Assembly: GCF_002929305.1 (NCBI RefSeq) | Contig: NZ_PJIO01000004.1 | Location: forward strand, 260,538 to 324,537 | Source of the DNA: Arthrobacter sp. GMC3 | Lineage (GTDB): Bacteria; Actinomycetota; Actinomycetes; Actinomycetales; Micrococcaceae | Length of the DNA: 64,000 bases | Reading direction: 5' to 3' | In this document: piece by piece, positions 11,107-19,564 of the stretch | Position numbering within the stretch: the first letter of the stretch is position 1 | How the letters are laid out: every line of letters starts with the position of its first letter | Program-made: the position numbers and the translations under genes | Notes under the pieces: model-generated | What the model was told of the DNA's origin: nothing | Databases searched by the model: none | What the model saw: the letters and a program-made list of their open reading frames with translations, nothing else

Positions 11107-12951
11107 CTAAGGTTTCACCTCGTCGTGGGTGACGACTTCGTGCAGTTCGATGCCGCCCGCCTTGAGTTTCCAGTAGTGCAATCGCAGTGCGCCGGCCGTC
11201 CCCTGCTCCACGGCAAGTCGCATGCAGATGTCCTCGCCACGGGTCCGGGCGGGTGCATGGGCGCCTTCGTTTTCACGCAGGAGGTGCGGTTTTCGGTTGT
11301 GCAGCGGCCCCGGCCGGGCCGCCGCCAAGTCCACCACGGCACGCAGGGTCTTGGTCCGTTGGGCCGAGGTTAGCAGCGCCACGGAGGCCAGGAATTGCGG
11401 ACCAATCACATAGTCGCCAAGCGGCTCGGCAGCCTTGTCACTGGCAGGAACCCGCTTGGCCCATTCGGCGGTCAGCTCATAGCCAAACTGCTGGTCGGCG
11501 GCCATGAACAGTCCTGCCGCACTTGACTCGGTGCGCGACGCCACGGACCGGCGCTGCTGTTTGGCGCCCACCAATTTTGCCTTCGTCTTGGCCAACTCGG
11601 CCCGGAGCACATCTGCCTGGTGTTGCGCGTCGTGCCACTGCCGGGCCAGTTCATTGGCTTCCTTGCGGGCATCCTCCAGCTGGTCCTGCAACGCCCTGGC
11701 GATCTTGTCGGTGGCACCTCGTTTGTTGGCGGCGGCCAGTAATTCCGTGATGGTGTGCCGGGCCTTTTCCAACTCCATTTGCGTTGATTTGAGCGCCGTT
11801 TTTCGCTCGGCGGGGGTTAGTGCAGGTTCTTGGCCGGGAAGCGCGACGTCGGGCCCTTCACTTGCACCGTTGGTGGCCGTGCCGCCGGCCTCGCCAGTGG
11901 TGCCGGGCCCCGTTTCCTGGGCTGCAGGCTGCGCCGGCGGGGCGAAGATGCTGGCATAGGGGCGGTCAGGATCCAACCAGGGAGGCCCACCCGCCACGAG
12001 GGCCGGTGCCCCGGCCAGGGGTTCGTCGTCGTCCACATCCAACATGGACAGCACCACAGTGCCGCTTTCATACAGGACCCGGGTGCGCACCACTTCACCT
12101 TCGGTGAGTAGGTCTTCGGCGCTGTCCAGCTCGTTGGAGGAGATGCGCTCCACGCCAATGCGAAATTCGGCCCCGGGCCACAGGGTCACCAGTGCGTGGG
12201 TGGGATTTGTGCTGCGGACCCGGGCCAACGCTACGTCGCCATTGTTGTAGACGGTGATCGGTGAGGGCTGCTTGAGCAGTGATCCGTGGATGTCCAGGAT
12301 CCACGTGTCCGAGCTGAGTACCCCCGTCACCAACTGGCCCGGCTTTAACAGCCAGTCAAGGGGTACGCCGGGCAGCAGGTCCTCGGCGCGAACGGTGACC
12401 AGTTTTCCCGTGGTGACCAGCTTGACCAGGGCCCGGCTGTTGTCCTCGGAGGCGAAGCCGCTGACATAGCCGGTGGCCGTCACGGTTGCCGGTTTGGGGG
12501 CGGTGGCAGCCGTAGGCGCCGGGGTGTGGGCTGCTGAGCGAATTTCACTCAAGAGTTGTTCGGCAAGGCGGCCCAGGTTGCTGGGCCCGCGCACCACGTG
12601 TGGTTCGGGGGCGATGGCCGGAAAGTCGGCTCCGGCAGGGTAGAGGCGGGCGCCCGTGCCAAAGATTTGCAGCCCTGGAGGCAACCCTTCCTCCAGCTTG
12701 CGGGTCTCGGCGCCATTGGCGATCTCAAACACGTCAGCCTCATCACCGAGCATCTGCGCCAACTCTGCGGCGTCGATCCGGTGGCTTCCGGCGTCGTGCG
12801 TGTAACTGACGACGACGGCCGGGCGGATCCGCTCAACCGCCATCAAGCGCTTGGCCAGGGAGGACCCGGAATGGTAGGTGGTGGGGAGGTATACGGGGTC
12901 CGGTTCAGGTGTGGGCTCGGGGAGGAACCTGCGCCGCTTTTGCGCCGGCAT
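11107..12951 (-). CDS. Unfamiliar multidomain protein with S1-like domains and a coiled coil
   Basis: 614 residues. The start at 12951 has AAGGAG seven bases upstream; a further in-frame ATG at 12990 is less likely. Layout: an alpha/beta-looking N-terminal region at about 40-110 (VVVSYTHDAG, then LQIFGTGARLYPAG), a Pro/Ala linker, two OB/S1-like stretches at about 158-225 and 237-305 (the second ends GTVVLSMLDVDDDE), an acidic Pro/Ala linker, a coiled coil at about 378-465, and a globular C-terminus ending in RLHYWKLKAGGIELHEVVTH. The S1-like parts suggest RNA or single-strand binding. No family name can be given with confidence. Confidence 0.75.
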   Translation of the reverse strand: MPAQKRRRFLPEPTPEPDPVYLPTTYHSGSSLAKRLMAVERIRPAVVVSYTHDAGSHRIDAAELAQMLGDEADVFEIANGAETRKLEEGLPPGLQIFGTGARLYPAGADFPAIAPEPHVVRGPSNLGRLAEQLLSEIRSAAHTPAPTAATAPKPATVTATGYVSGFASEDNSRALVKLVTTGKLVTVRAEDLLPGVPLDWLLKPGQLVTGVLSSDTWILDIHGSLLKQPSPITVYNNGDVALARVRSTNPTHALVTLWPGAEFRIGVERISSNELDSAEDLLTEGEVVRTRVLYESGTVVLSMLDVDDDEPLAGAPALVAGGPPWLDPDRPYASIFAPPAQPAAQETGPGTTGEAGGTATNGASEGPDVALPGQEPALTPAERKTALKSTQMELEKARHTITELLAAANKRGATDKIARALQDQLEDARKEANELARQWHDAQHQADVLRAELAKTKAKLVGAKQQRRSVASRTESSAAGLFMAADQQFGYELTAEWAKRVPASDKAAEPLGDYVIGPQFLASVALLTSAQRTKTLRAVVDLAAARPGPLHNRKPHLLRENEGAHAPARTRGEDICMRLAVEQGTAGALRLHYWKLKAGGIELHEVVTHDEVKP

Positions 12952-13058
12952 GGGAGTCTCCTTTCGCGAGGCGGCCACGAACAGCCGCAACCGTGTCGCT
13001 CACACTACCTTGAGCCCGGTGCAGGGCGATAGCAGGACCAAGAGTTGTTGCGGCCGCC

Positions 13059-13226
13059 ATGGTCGGCATCGTCTACGCCATCTCTTCGGGGTTGGCGATC
13101 GAATCTATGACTTACGCCCTGTATTCGGCGCTCATGGCGGAAAAGTCGCCCACACGTGTGCGGTACACGGCCCTGCCGCTGCGCCAAGTTGACGAGGAAT
13201 CGGCTGCACGCACAGGCATTAACTAG
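13059..13226 (+). CDS. Possible small membrane protein or gene remnant
   Basis: 55 residues from ATG 13059. One hydrophobic stretch (VGIVYAISSGLAIESMTYAL) is followed by a charged tail. There is no ribosome binding site, and the frame is closed by a stop a short way upstream. It could be a small real gene, or the degraded end of a longer membrane protein whose front is lost. Evidence is weak either way. Confidence 0.3.
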   Translation: MVGIVYAISSGLAIESMTYALYSALMAEKSPTRVRYTALPLRQVDEESAARTGIN

Positions 13227-13234
13227 CTTTGTGT

Positions 13235-13245
13235 AATGTGACATT
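13235..13245. promoter_or_regulatory. Candidate operator upstream of the DapA-family gene
   Basis: AATGTGACATT is a perfect 11-base palindrome (5-base arms around a central G), 58 bases before the start of the next gene. It is of the size bound by GntR dimers, and a GntR gene lies just beyond the target gene. Only one copy was seen. Confidence 0.35.
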
Positions 13246-13303
13246 GTACTGTTGGTCTTATTGAACCTCCCGCTCGATCCAAAAATTTACAAAGGAGTAA
13301 AGA

Positions 13304-14203
13304 ATGAATAGCAAACCATGGCATGGCGTACAGGTGGCAACGGCGCTTCCCTTCAACGACGATCTCAGTGTTGACTACGACGGCTACGCCGATCATGTGC
13401 AGTTCCTGGCCGCCCACGGATGCGACGGCGTTGCCCCCAACGGGTCCTTGGGGGAGTACCAGACTCTGTCAGATGAGGAACGCGCCCGTGTGGTCACTAC
13501 CGCCGTGGAGGCGGCCCCCGCAGGATTCGGTGTGATGGCCGGCGTCGGCGCCTACGGTGCGCTTCAGACCCAGCGTTGGACCGAGCAGGCCGCCGAGGCC
13601 GGCGCTCAGTCAGTCATGCTGCTGCCGCCGAACACCTACCGTGCCAATGACGAAGAAGTTATGGATCACTACCGTGCCGCTGCCAAGGTGGGGCTGCCGA
13701 TCGTTGCGTACAACAACCCGATTGACACCAAGGTGGATCTGACCCCGAAGCTCATTGCGCGCCTCCACGGCGAGGGCCTCATTGTGGGTGTGAAGGAATT
13801 TACCGGCGACGTGCGCCGCGCCTATGAGATCAAGGAACTGGCCCCGGAGATGGATCTGCTCATCGGAACGGATGACACCGTCTTGGAAATGGGTATCGCC
13901 GGGGCTGTGGGCTGGGTTTCCGGCTACCCCAACGCGATCCCGGAAAGCACTGTGGAACTCTACAAACTCTCCACGTCCGGCGACGTGGCAGACATTGAGC
14001 GTGCCCGGGAAATCTACCGCGACCTGCATGCATTGCTGCGCTGGGACACGAAGACCGAATTTGTCCAGGCGATCAAGCTCTCCATGGACATTGTGGGCCG
14101 CAAAGGTGGCCCCTGCCGTCCCCCACGGGGCGTGCTCAGCGATGACGTCATCGCGGCCATCACCCGCGACACCAATAACGCACTCGCCATGGGCTACAAA
14201 TAG
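13304..14203 (+). CDS. DapA-family lyase (2-keto-3-deoxy sugar acid aldolase/dehydratase type)
   Basis: 299 residues. A TIM-barrel class I enzyme with Tyr136 in VAYNNP and Schiff-base Lys164 in VGVKEFTGDV. The substrate loop GSLGEYQTL differs from the GTTGE of true dihydrodipicolinate synthase, so lysine synthesis is unlikely. Relatives cleave or dehydrate keto-deoxy sugar acids, or act in hydroxyproline breakdown. Given the fucose genes downstream, cleavage of 2-keto-3-deoxy-fuconate is possible but unproven. AAAGGAG precedes the ATG. Confidence 0.85.
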   Translation: MNSKPWHGVQVATALPFNDDLSVDYDGYADHVQFLAAHGCDGVAPNGSLGEYQTLSDEERARVVTTAVEAAPAGFGVMAGVGAYGALQTQRWTEQAAEAGAQSVMLLPPNTYRANDEEVMDHYRAAAKVGLPIVAYNNPIDTKVDLTPKLIARLHGEGLIVGVKEFTGDVRRAYEIKELAPEMDLLIGTDDTVLEMGIAGAVGWVSGYPNAIPESTVELYKLSTSGDVADIERAREIYRDLHALLRWDTKTEFVQAIKLSMDIVGRKGGPCRPPRGVLSDDVIAAITRDTNNALAMGYK

Positions 14204-14227
14204 TCAGTGCGGATCTAACCGTGTGTA

Positions 14228-14286
14228 CGTCATGGCAGGAACCAGCCCAAGATTCGGCCTGATTCCTGCCATGACGCTCACATATT
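14228..14286. terminator. Hairpin between convergent genes
   Basis: A perfect 14-bp inverted repeat (14228-14241 with 14273-14286) has a 31-base loop and sits between the stops of the DapA-family gene and the GntR gene. ATTTT follows shortly on the plus strand. The loop is long for a classic terminator, but the position fits one. Confidence 0.55.
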
Positions 14287-14300
14287 TTCTGTTGCGGCCC

Positions 14301-15083
14301 TTATAACGAATGGTTCAGGTCTGCCTCTCGGGCATACTCGGCCAACAGCCACTCATTGCCCGCCATGCAGAGGTCCCGCATGCGGGCTTCCGCAGCGATA
14401 GGATCCTGGGCCTCTATGGCGTTGGTGATCGACTCATTCAGTGTTGCCGTCAGCTCACAAAAGTTGGGGTCCTCAAAGGGCAACATGCTCAGAGTGCCTG
14501 CATCGGACTGCAGGTTCCAGAGTTCGCGAGCCATCCGTGCGGAGCGTGCAGCCATGGCTACCGCCAGCATAAATTCGGATGCCTCCCGGCGCCAGGCAAA
14601 CATGGCGTCGGCCTCGTCAAGTGACTCCTCGGGCCGCAGGTGCGACCGCATAGATGCGATGTCCTCGGGCCCCGCGCGTAGGGCGGCAGCCCCTGCACAC
14701 GCCACGGAAATAGCCTGCAGGTGAAGACTTATATCGGCGATCTCATAGGGTGTCAGGGACAGCAATTTCTCGCGTGTCCGGGCTTCCGAGGGGAAAGAAT
14801 TTTCGGTGACAAAGCTGCCGCCGTTGCGTCCGCGCGTGGTGCGGATCAGGCCCTGATCGCGCAGCAGGGCGAGGGCTTCGCGGACTGTGACGGCGGAAAC
14901 GCCAAGGGACGCGGACATCTCAATTTCATTGGGCAGGCGTTGGCCGCTCTTGAGGAGGCCGGACTCCACTGCCAGTTCGATGCGCTTACATACCTCTTCA
15001 ACAAGCCCGCCGGACTTAATGGGGGTGAAGACGGCTGCCGTGCTGTGTGAGGCGTCAAGTGGGGAAAGTGACAAGATGCCCAT
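14301..15083 (-). CDS. GntR-family regulator, FadR/FCD type
   Basis: 260 residues. The winged helix at about residues 24-90 has the typical GQRLPNEIEMSASLGVSAVTVREAL signature (split: GQRLPNEIEM, then LGVSAVTVREAL). An FCD helical ligand domain follows. Regulators of this group usually respond to organic acids or sugar acids. The gene is convergent with the DapA-family gene, its likely target. The ATG abuts AAGG too closely, so a TTG three codons later (15074) may be the true start. Confidence 0.87.
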   Translation of the reverse strand: MGILSLSPLDASHSTAAVFTPIKSGGLVEEVCKRIELAVESGLLKSGQRLPNEIEMSASLGVSAVTVREALALLRDQGLIRTTRGRNGGSFVTENSFPSEARTREKLLSLTPYEIADISLHLQAISVACAGAAALRAGPEDIASMRSHLRPEESLDEADAMFAWRREASEFMLAVAMAARSARMARELWNLQSDAGTLSMLPFEDPNFCELTATLNESITNAIEAQDPIAAEARMRDLCMAGNEWLLAEYAREADLNHSL

Positions 15084-15219
15084 CCTTTCCGTTGAACCGC
15101 CAGCGACCTGCTACACGGTCCTATTAATTCTATCCGGGAGATGTGGCTCGGGCGGGCATACGACGCGGCATACGCGTGTTCTATTGGCCACTATCTGCCC
15201 GAATGCGTCAACGATTCAT

Positions 15220-15244
15220 GACCACATGGTCCCTACATGTGGTC
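15220..15244. other. Hairpin over the stop codon of the small gene
   Basis: GACCACATG (15220-15228) pairs perfectly with CATGTGGTC (15236-15244) around a 7-base loop. The stop codon of the 54-residue gene lies in and beside the loop. It could stabilise the 3' end or weakly terminate; no T-run follows. Confidence 0.4.
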
Positions 15245-15397
15245 TGTTTCGGTTTCGCTTTCCTGTTCCAGCGTGGTGGCGTGGTCGTTGATCTCCGCGA
15301 TGTCCGGGGAGACCATTTCTGAATAAACGTCGGCCAATGGGTCCCGTGCTGCGGGGTCGAGGATCAAGTCGGCGTCACGGTCTGGGTGTTTGCTCAT
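15233..15397 (-). CDS. Small acidic protein of unknown function
   Basis: 54 residues starting MSKHPDRDADLILDPAARDP, strongly acidic and without hydrophobic segments. It lies 32 bases downstream of the membrane protein gene on the same strand, so the two are probably co-transcribed. The ribosome binding site is weak (GGTG). No family is recognised. Confidence 0.5.
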   Translation of the reverse strand: MSKHPDRDADLILDPAARDPLADVYSEMVSPDIAEINDHATTLEQESETETDHM

Positions 15398-15429
15398 ATT
15401 TACACCATAGTCCGGGCGCCGCGAAAATA

Positions 15430-16482
15430 TTAGGGCTTTTTCGTCCGTCTCCGGCGGGCTTCCCAAGGGCCAATGCGCAGCCAAGGTTCTGCGCCGTCGT
15501 CGTCTGCGCTGCCCTGAGAGCCGGTGACTGGCGGGGTGGGTGCGGGGAGATCCGCCGTTGCCTGTTCCAGAATGCTGCGGCACTCCGCCTCGGTCTGGTT
15601 GGAGATGAACTCCTTGCGCGACTTCAGCAGCACCTTGCCCACCTCGCAGCGGTATTGGCTGGCGAAGGCCAGGAGCCCCACAAGACCGGCGACTGCCCAG
15701 GCGAGCGCCAGGGAATGGTCCACACCGGCGTCGTCCGGATTCACCAGCTCGTCGAGGGCAAAGTAGAACGAACCCAGGGAAATCAGGGCAAAGGGCAGCA
15801 GCCATTTCCCGGCGGCCAAACCGTAGTTGAGGAAGATGCGCCTGTGGAAGTACTTGTTCCTTGCGCGGTGCGCGGGATGGTGCCGCAGGTGCCGGATTTG
15901 ATGGCGCAGTCGGGGCCGTTCGAGGGACTCCTGCGAGGTGAAGTAGCTGTCAAAGTCGCCGGAGGTGAACTGCCTGTCGCGGGCAGCCTGGCGGGTTTGG
16001 TTCAGGTGCTCAAGTTCGGCGGCGTAGTGCGCAATTTGCCGGGGACTGTCCAGGGCGCCGAATTTTCGGGCGTCGTGGAGATCGGCCAGGAGCTCGGGGA
16101 GCTCAATGCGTTCGCTCCGCAGGAACAGGCCCGAAATGACCAGGATCGCGACGGCGTAGAGAAGAAGCGTCAGCAGTGTGAAGTTGAATCCGGGCAGCGA
16201 GAACAGTCCGATGGGGTCCTTGACCTCGCCGAAGTGAGTCGCAGCGATGCTTGAGGTGATACCCACGACGTAGTTGGCCACGAGGGTGAGCAAGCCAAGG
16301 ATGAGCACCGTGTAGAAAAACAGGCGCCCCTTCTCCCGAGTCTCCTGGTTGGGGCCTGCCACCACCGCAAGCTTTCTGCGTTGCCGCGCATTTTCCAGAA
16401 TCTGAACTGTGATGGAAATGAGGCAGATGACGAGAAAGGAAATGACTATCAGCGGACCGTCGTCCTCAATGAGTATCGTCAT
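15430..16482 (-). CDS. Hypothetical multi-pass membrane protein
   Basis: 350 residues. Hydrophobic segments are at about residues 10-30, 55-75, 95-120, 225-245 and 258-278. A charged, His/Arg-rich cytoplasmic region lies between the third and fourth (RPRLRHQIRHLRHHPAHRAR), and a soluble C-terminal tail follows. GAGG precedes the ATG. No motif gives a function. It is followed by the small acidic gene. Confidence 0.7.
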   Translation of the reverse strand: MTILIEDDGPLIVISFLVICLISITVQILENARQRRKLAVVAGPNQETREKGRLFFYTVLILGLLTLVANYVVGITSSIAATHFGEVKDPIGLFSLPGFNFTLLTLLLYAVAILVISGLFLRSERIELPELLADLHDARKFGALDSPRQIAHYAAELEHLNQTRQAARDRQFTSGDFDSYFTSQESLERPRLRHQIRHLRHHPAHRARNKYFHRRIFLNYGLAAGKWLLPFALISLGSFYFALDELVNPDDAGVDHSLALAWAVAGLVGLLAFASQYRCEVGKVLLKSRKEFISNQTEAECRSILEQATADLPAPTPPVTGSQGSADDDGAEPWLRIGPWEARRRRTKKP

Positions 16483-16556
16483 TTCATGCCTCTATGTCGG
16501 GTGCGCAGCCATGTGGGGTGCAGCTTGCTCAGGAATACTCTATGCGGAAGCGGCCG

Positions 16557-17297
16557 CTACCCCGCTGCACGGGAACGCAAGGGACTATTCCGCCACCCGG
16601 CCGGCTGTGATTGCTGGCTCTCGAAGTAGTTCAGTACACGCCCTTCCGAGGCGACGATGTGAGCCCGCATGGCCTCCGCCGCCGCCGGTATGTTCCCGGA
16701 CGCCAGGGGTTCCACGATCTGGCCGTGCTCGGCAATGGTGTGGTCATCAAAGGTGTCCGAGAAAGAGAGTCTGAAAATGTGAAGATGGCAGTGGGTGCGT
16801 GCGTAAGACTGGCGGATGAGTTCATTGCCCGCCGCCCGGAAGATCAGGTCATGGAAGCGCTCGTCGTGCGCTGAAAGCTCGGCAGGCGGGATAGACGCCC
16901 CTGCCTTGGCCAGTTCACGCCCGGCCTCCAGCTCGTCGGTGATCTGCCGAAGAAATGTTGCATTCGCCCCCAGGGCGGCGCGTTCCACGGCGTAGGGCTC
17001 CAGGAGCATGCGCATTTCGTAGAGTTCGCGAACGTCGTCCCTACTCAGCAGCTCGGTGGCCGTGTAGCCGCGGCGGGGCTGACGGTCCACCAAGCCTTCG
17101 GACTCAAGGCGGGCCAGGGTTTCCCTAACAGGGGTGGGGGAAACATTAAGTTGGCGGGCCACATCCTCGATGTTGATGCGGACGCCAGGCGGTATGGTTC
17201 CGCGCATGATGTGGGCGCGGAGTAGCTCGTAGACCTCATCCGCAAGTTCTTGGCGAGGGGCCATGCCGTGCAGCGATGTCAAATATGACTCGTCCAA
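16557..17297 (-). CDS. GntR-family regulator, FCD type; probable repressor of the fucose regulon
   Basis: 246 residues from a TTG start with GGAG five bases upstream; ATG 17264 is the alternative. The winged helix (GTIPPGVRINIEDVARQL, then VSPTPVRETLARLESEGL) is followed by an FCD domain with Asp/His positions typical of metal-dependent effector binding (DERFHDLIFRAAGN). It is divergent from the sugar ABC operon. A 12-bp palindrome lies between the two genes, and its core recurs in front of the fucosidase gene, so this protein is the best candidate to bind both sites and to regulate itself. Confidence 0.88.
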   Translation of the reverse strand: MDESYLTSLHGMAPRQELADEVYELLRAHIMRGTIPPGVRINIEDVARQLNVSPTPVRETLARLESEGLVDRQPRRGYTATELLSRDDVRELYEMRMLLEPYAVERAALGANATFLRQITDELEAGRELAKAGASIPPAELSAHDERFHDLIFRAAGNELIRQSYARTHCHLHIFRLSFSDTFDDHTIAEHGQIVEPLASGNIPAAAEAMRAHIVASEGRVLNYFESQQSQPAGWRNSPLRSRAAG

Positions 17298-17317
17298 AGT
17301 CTCTCCATTCCCATTCC

Positions 17318-17346
17318 TTGACAGAAAGTGTATCCGGTCACATAAT
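17318..17346 (+). promoter_or_regulatory. Promoter of the sugar ABC operon
   Basis: TTGACA (17318-17323) and CATAAT (17341-17346) are separated by exactly 17 bases, a strong housekeeping-sigma promoter. Transcription would start near 17353, just before the palindrome at 17360-17371, so a bound repressor would sit on the first transcribed bases. Confidence 0.7.
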
Positions 17347-17359
17347 GAAATATCACTAT

Positions 17360-17371
17360 ATCCTATAGGAT
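17360..17371. promoter_or_regulatory. Palindromic operator, ABC operon side
   Basis: ATCCTATAGGAT is a perfect 12-bp palindrome between the GntR gene and the binding-protein gene, just downstream of the predicted start of transcription. Its 10-bp core TCCTATAGGA recurs at 27078-27087 before the GH95 gene. Confidence 0.75.
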
Positions 17372-17398
17372 CTTGACAAATAGACTGGATACTCAACG

Positions 17399-18445
17399 AT
17401 GAGACTCAAGACACTCACCACCACGATGGCCCTCCTGGCTGTATCGACTCTCGCCATAACCGCTTGCACACCCCAAGATGCCACGGGTGGGGGAGCCAGC
17501 GCAGTTTCCCCCGACGCCATCAAGGTGGGTCTGATTTCTGGCGGCGCACACCCCTACTTCCAGCCGTGGGCGCCGGCAGGGGAAAAGGCTAAGGTCGATT
17601 TCAAGCTCGGAGATGTCACGTTCAACGAGACGGCGGCCTGGGATCAGACCAAGCAAAACGACGTCATCAACTCCATGGTGGCCAACGGCTACAACGCCTT
17701 TGGTGTCTTCGGCGTTTCCCCGACGGATATTAACTCTACCTTCGCCAATCTTGCCAAGCATGGCGTCGCCACCGCAGCCTTGGGCTCCTGCCCCGCGGGT
17801 GAGAGCAACGCCGCTGATTTCTGCCTCTCCACAGACACTCAAGAGGCTGCCTACAAAGCAGCCAAGGCCGCCATCGAGGCCATGGGCGGCAAGGGTACTC
17901 TTGCCCACCTGACCGGCAATAACGTCGACTCCAACACGCAGCGCCGCATTGCCGGCGTCAAACAGGCAGTGGCCGAGACCAATGGTGCCGTCACTTTGCT
18001 TCCGGACCTCACCGACGTTGACAAGGACCTCACCACGGCCCAGAAGGCGGTCTCGGATTTGCTGGCCTCTAAGGGCAGCCAGCTAAACGGCATTGTCTCC
18101 ACCGCCTACAACCCGGCTGTTGCCGCGGCAACAGCCGTCAAAGACTCCGGGCTAAAGATCAAGCTCGTCGCCATCGACGACGACGCCACAATCCTCTCCG
18201 CCATCAAGGACGGCTCAGTCTCTGCAACCGTGGTTCAGAACCCCACAGGTCAGGCCTACGTGGGCACCTATGCCCTGTCCAAGCTTGCTAGCAAGCAGTG
18301 CACCATGACCAAACCCGGCGAGATCGTGGATTCAGGATCCTTCGTGGTCGACAGCAAGAACGTCGCCACCTATGAGACCGAGCGTGCAGAGAAGACGGCC
18401 CAGCTGCAAAAGGACTTCGACTCGAAGTACCTCAGCTGCAAGTAA
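17399..18445 (+). CDS. Sugar ABC transporter substrate-binding lipoprotein
   Basis: 348 residues. A lipoprotein signal peptide with lipobox LAITAC anchors the mature protein at about Cys22. The rest is a periplasmic-binding-protein type 1 fold of the ribose/rhamnose class (two alpha/beta lobes; late conserved Asp in AIDDDATILSAIKDGSVSA). It captures the sugar for the permease pair and ATPase downstream. The ribosome binding site is poor. First gene of the operon. Confidence 0.9.
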   Translation: MRLKTLTTTMALLAVSTLAITACTPQDATGGGASAVSPDAIKVGLISGGAHPYFQPWAPAGEKAKVDFKLGDVTFNETAAWDQTKQNDVINSMVANGYNAFGVFGVSPTDINSTFANLAKHGVATAALGSCPAGESNAADFCLSTDTQEAAYKAAKAAIEAMGGKGTLAHLTGNNVDSNTQRRIAGVKQAVAETNGAVTLLPDLTDVDKDLTTAQKAVSDLLASKGSQLNGIVSTAYNPAVAAATAVKDSGLKIKLVAIDDDATILSAIKDGSVSATVVQNPTGQAYVGTYALSKLASKQCTMTKPGEIVDSGSFVVDSKNVATYETERAEKTAQLQKDFDSKYLSCK

Positions 18446-18475
18446 CACCCACCACCTCTTGTTTGAAAGGCCATC

Positions 18476-19564
18476 ATGCCGCGCATCACCCACGCCCGCG
18501 CCTACCTCGTTGATCTTGAAGTTGAGACCGTGCGAACGGACGCTGTCCAGAGTTTCCTCAAACAGGAAACCATCTTTGTTGAGATAAAGACCGACGACGG
18601 CCTGACTGGCCTCGGATACTCGTACACCATTGGAACGGGCGGTCAAGCCGTCCTAGCCATGCTGCGCGAGCACCTCGTGGGCCGGCTGCCTGGCATGGAC
18701 GCCGCCAACATAGAACAAATCTGGATGGACCTCTTTGCCTCCACCCGGGCCACCACCACCGGAGCTATTACCTCGCTGGCACTGGCCGCCGTCGACACCG
18801 CTCTGTGGGATCTGAAGTCCCACCGGGCGGCGGCGCCTCTGTGGCAGGTAGCAGGCGGCTTCCGCCAAGATGTGCCGCTATATGACACCGAAGGCGGATG
18901 GCTGCACCTGACCACTGACGAACTGGTCCACTCGGCCAAGGCGTCGCAGGCGGCGGGCTGGGGCGGGTTGAAGGTCAAAATTGGCAAACAGCACGTCTCC
19001 GAGGATGTGGAACGGCTACAGGCAGTGCGCAATGCCGTGGGCCCGCGCATGGACATCATGGTGGACGCTAACCAGTCGATGACCGGACCCGAGGCGATTC
19101 GCCGGGCCAGGGCGCTGGAACCGCTAGACATCTTCTGGCTGGAAGAACCCATGCCGGCCGATGACATCTCCGGTCATGTGCGCTTGGCCGAAGCCACCTC
19201 CATCCCTGTGGCTGTGGGGGAGTCCATGTATTCCGTGGCCCAATTCCGTGAGTACCTCCAGCGCGGTGCCGCGGGCATTGTCCAGGTAGATGTTGCCCGG
19301 ATCGGCGGTATTACCCCGTGGCTGAAAGTGGCGCATTTGGCCGAGGCATTCAATGTGGCCGTCTGCCCACATTTCCTCATGGAACTGCATGTCAGCCTGC
19401 TCGCGGCAATCCCCAACGGTCGCTATGTGGAACATATCCCGCAGCTGCGTGCCATCACTAGAAGCGAGATGACCATTGCAGATGGCCGGGCCTTAGCGCC
19501 TAACACCCCCGGCCTGGGCATCGACTGGGACATGGATGAGATCGAGAAAAGGGTAGTGGCATGA
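18476..19564 (+). CDS. Mandelate-racemase-subgroup sugar acid dehydratase (probable L-fuconate dehydratase role)
   Basis: 362 residues of the enolase superfamily. The catalytic set matches mandelate racemase with a constant offset of two: Lys166/Lys168 (KVK), metal ligands Asp197, Glu223 and Glu249, the Asp272-His299 dyad, and Glu319. Such enzymes abstract the alpha proton of a sugar acid and usually dehydrate it to a 2-keto-3-deoxy acid. Inside a fucose transport operon, L-fuconate is the natural guess; related acids such as L-galactonate or L-rhamnonate cannot be excluded. The stop overlaps the next start (ATGA). Confidence 0.88.
   Translation: MPRITHARAYLVDLEVETVRTDAVQSFLKQETIFVEIKTDDGLTGLGYSYTIGTGGQAVLAMLREHLVGRLPGMDAANIEQIWMDLFASTRATTTGAITSLALAAVDTALWDLKSHRAAAPLWQVAGGFRQDVPLYDTEGGWLHLTTDELVHSAKASQAAGWGGLKVKIGKQHVSEDVERLQAVRNAVGPRMDIMVDANQSMTGPEAIRRARALEPLDIFWLEEPMPADDISGHVRLAEATSIPVAVGESMYSVAQFREYLQRGAAGIVQVDVARIGGITPWLKVAHLAEAFNVAVCPHFLMELHVSLLAAIPNGRYVEHIPQLRAITRSEMTIADGRALAPNTPGLGIDWDMDEIEKRVVA

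Noticed and set aside
13304..14203. Lysine-pathway dapA
   Set aside because: The substrate loop is GSLGE rather than GTTGE, and the neighbours are sugar-acid genes and a GntR regulator, not lysine synthesis.
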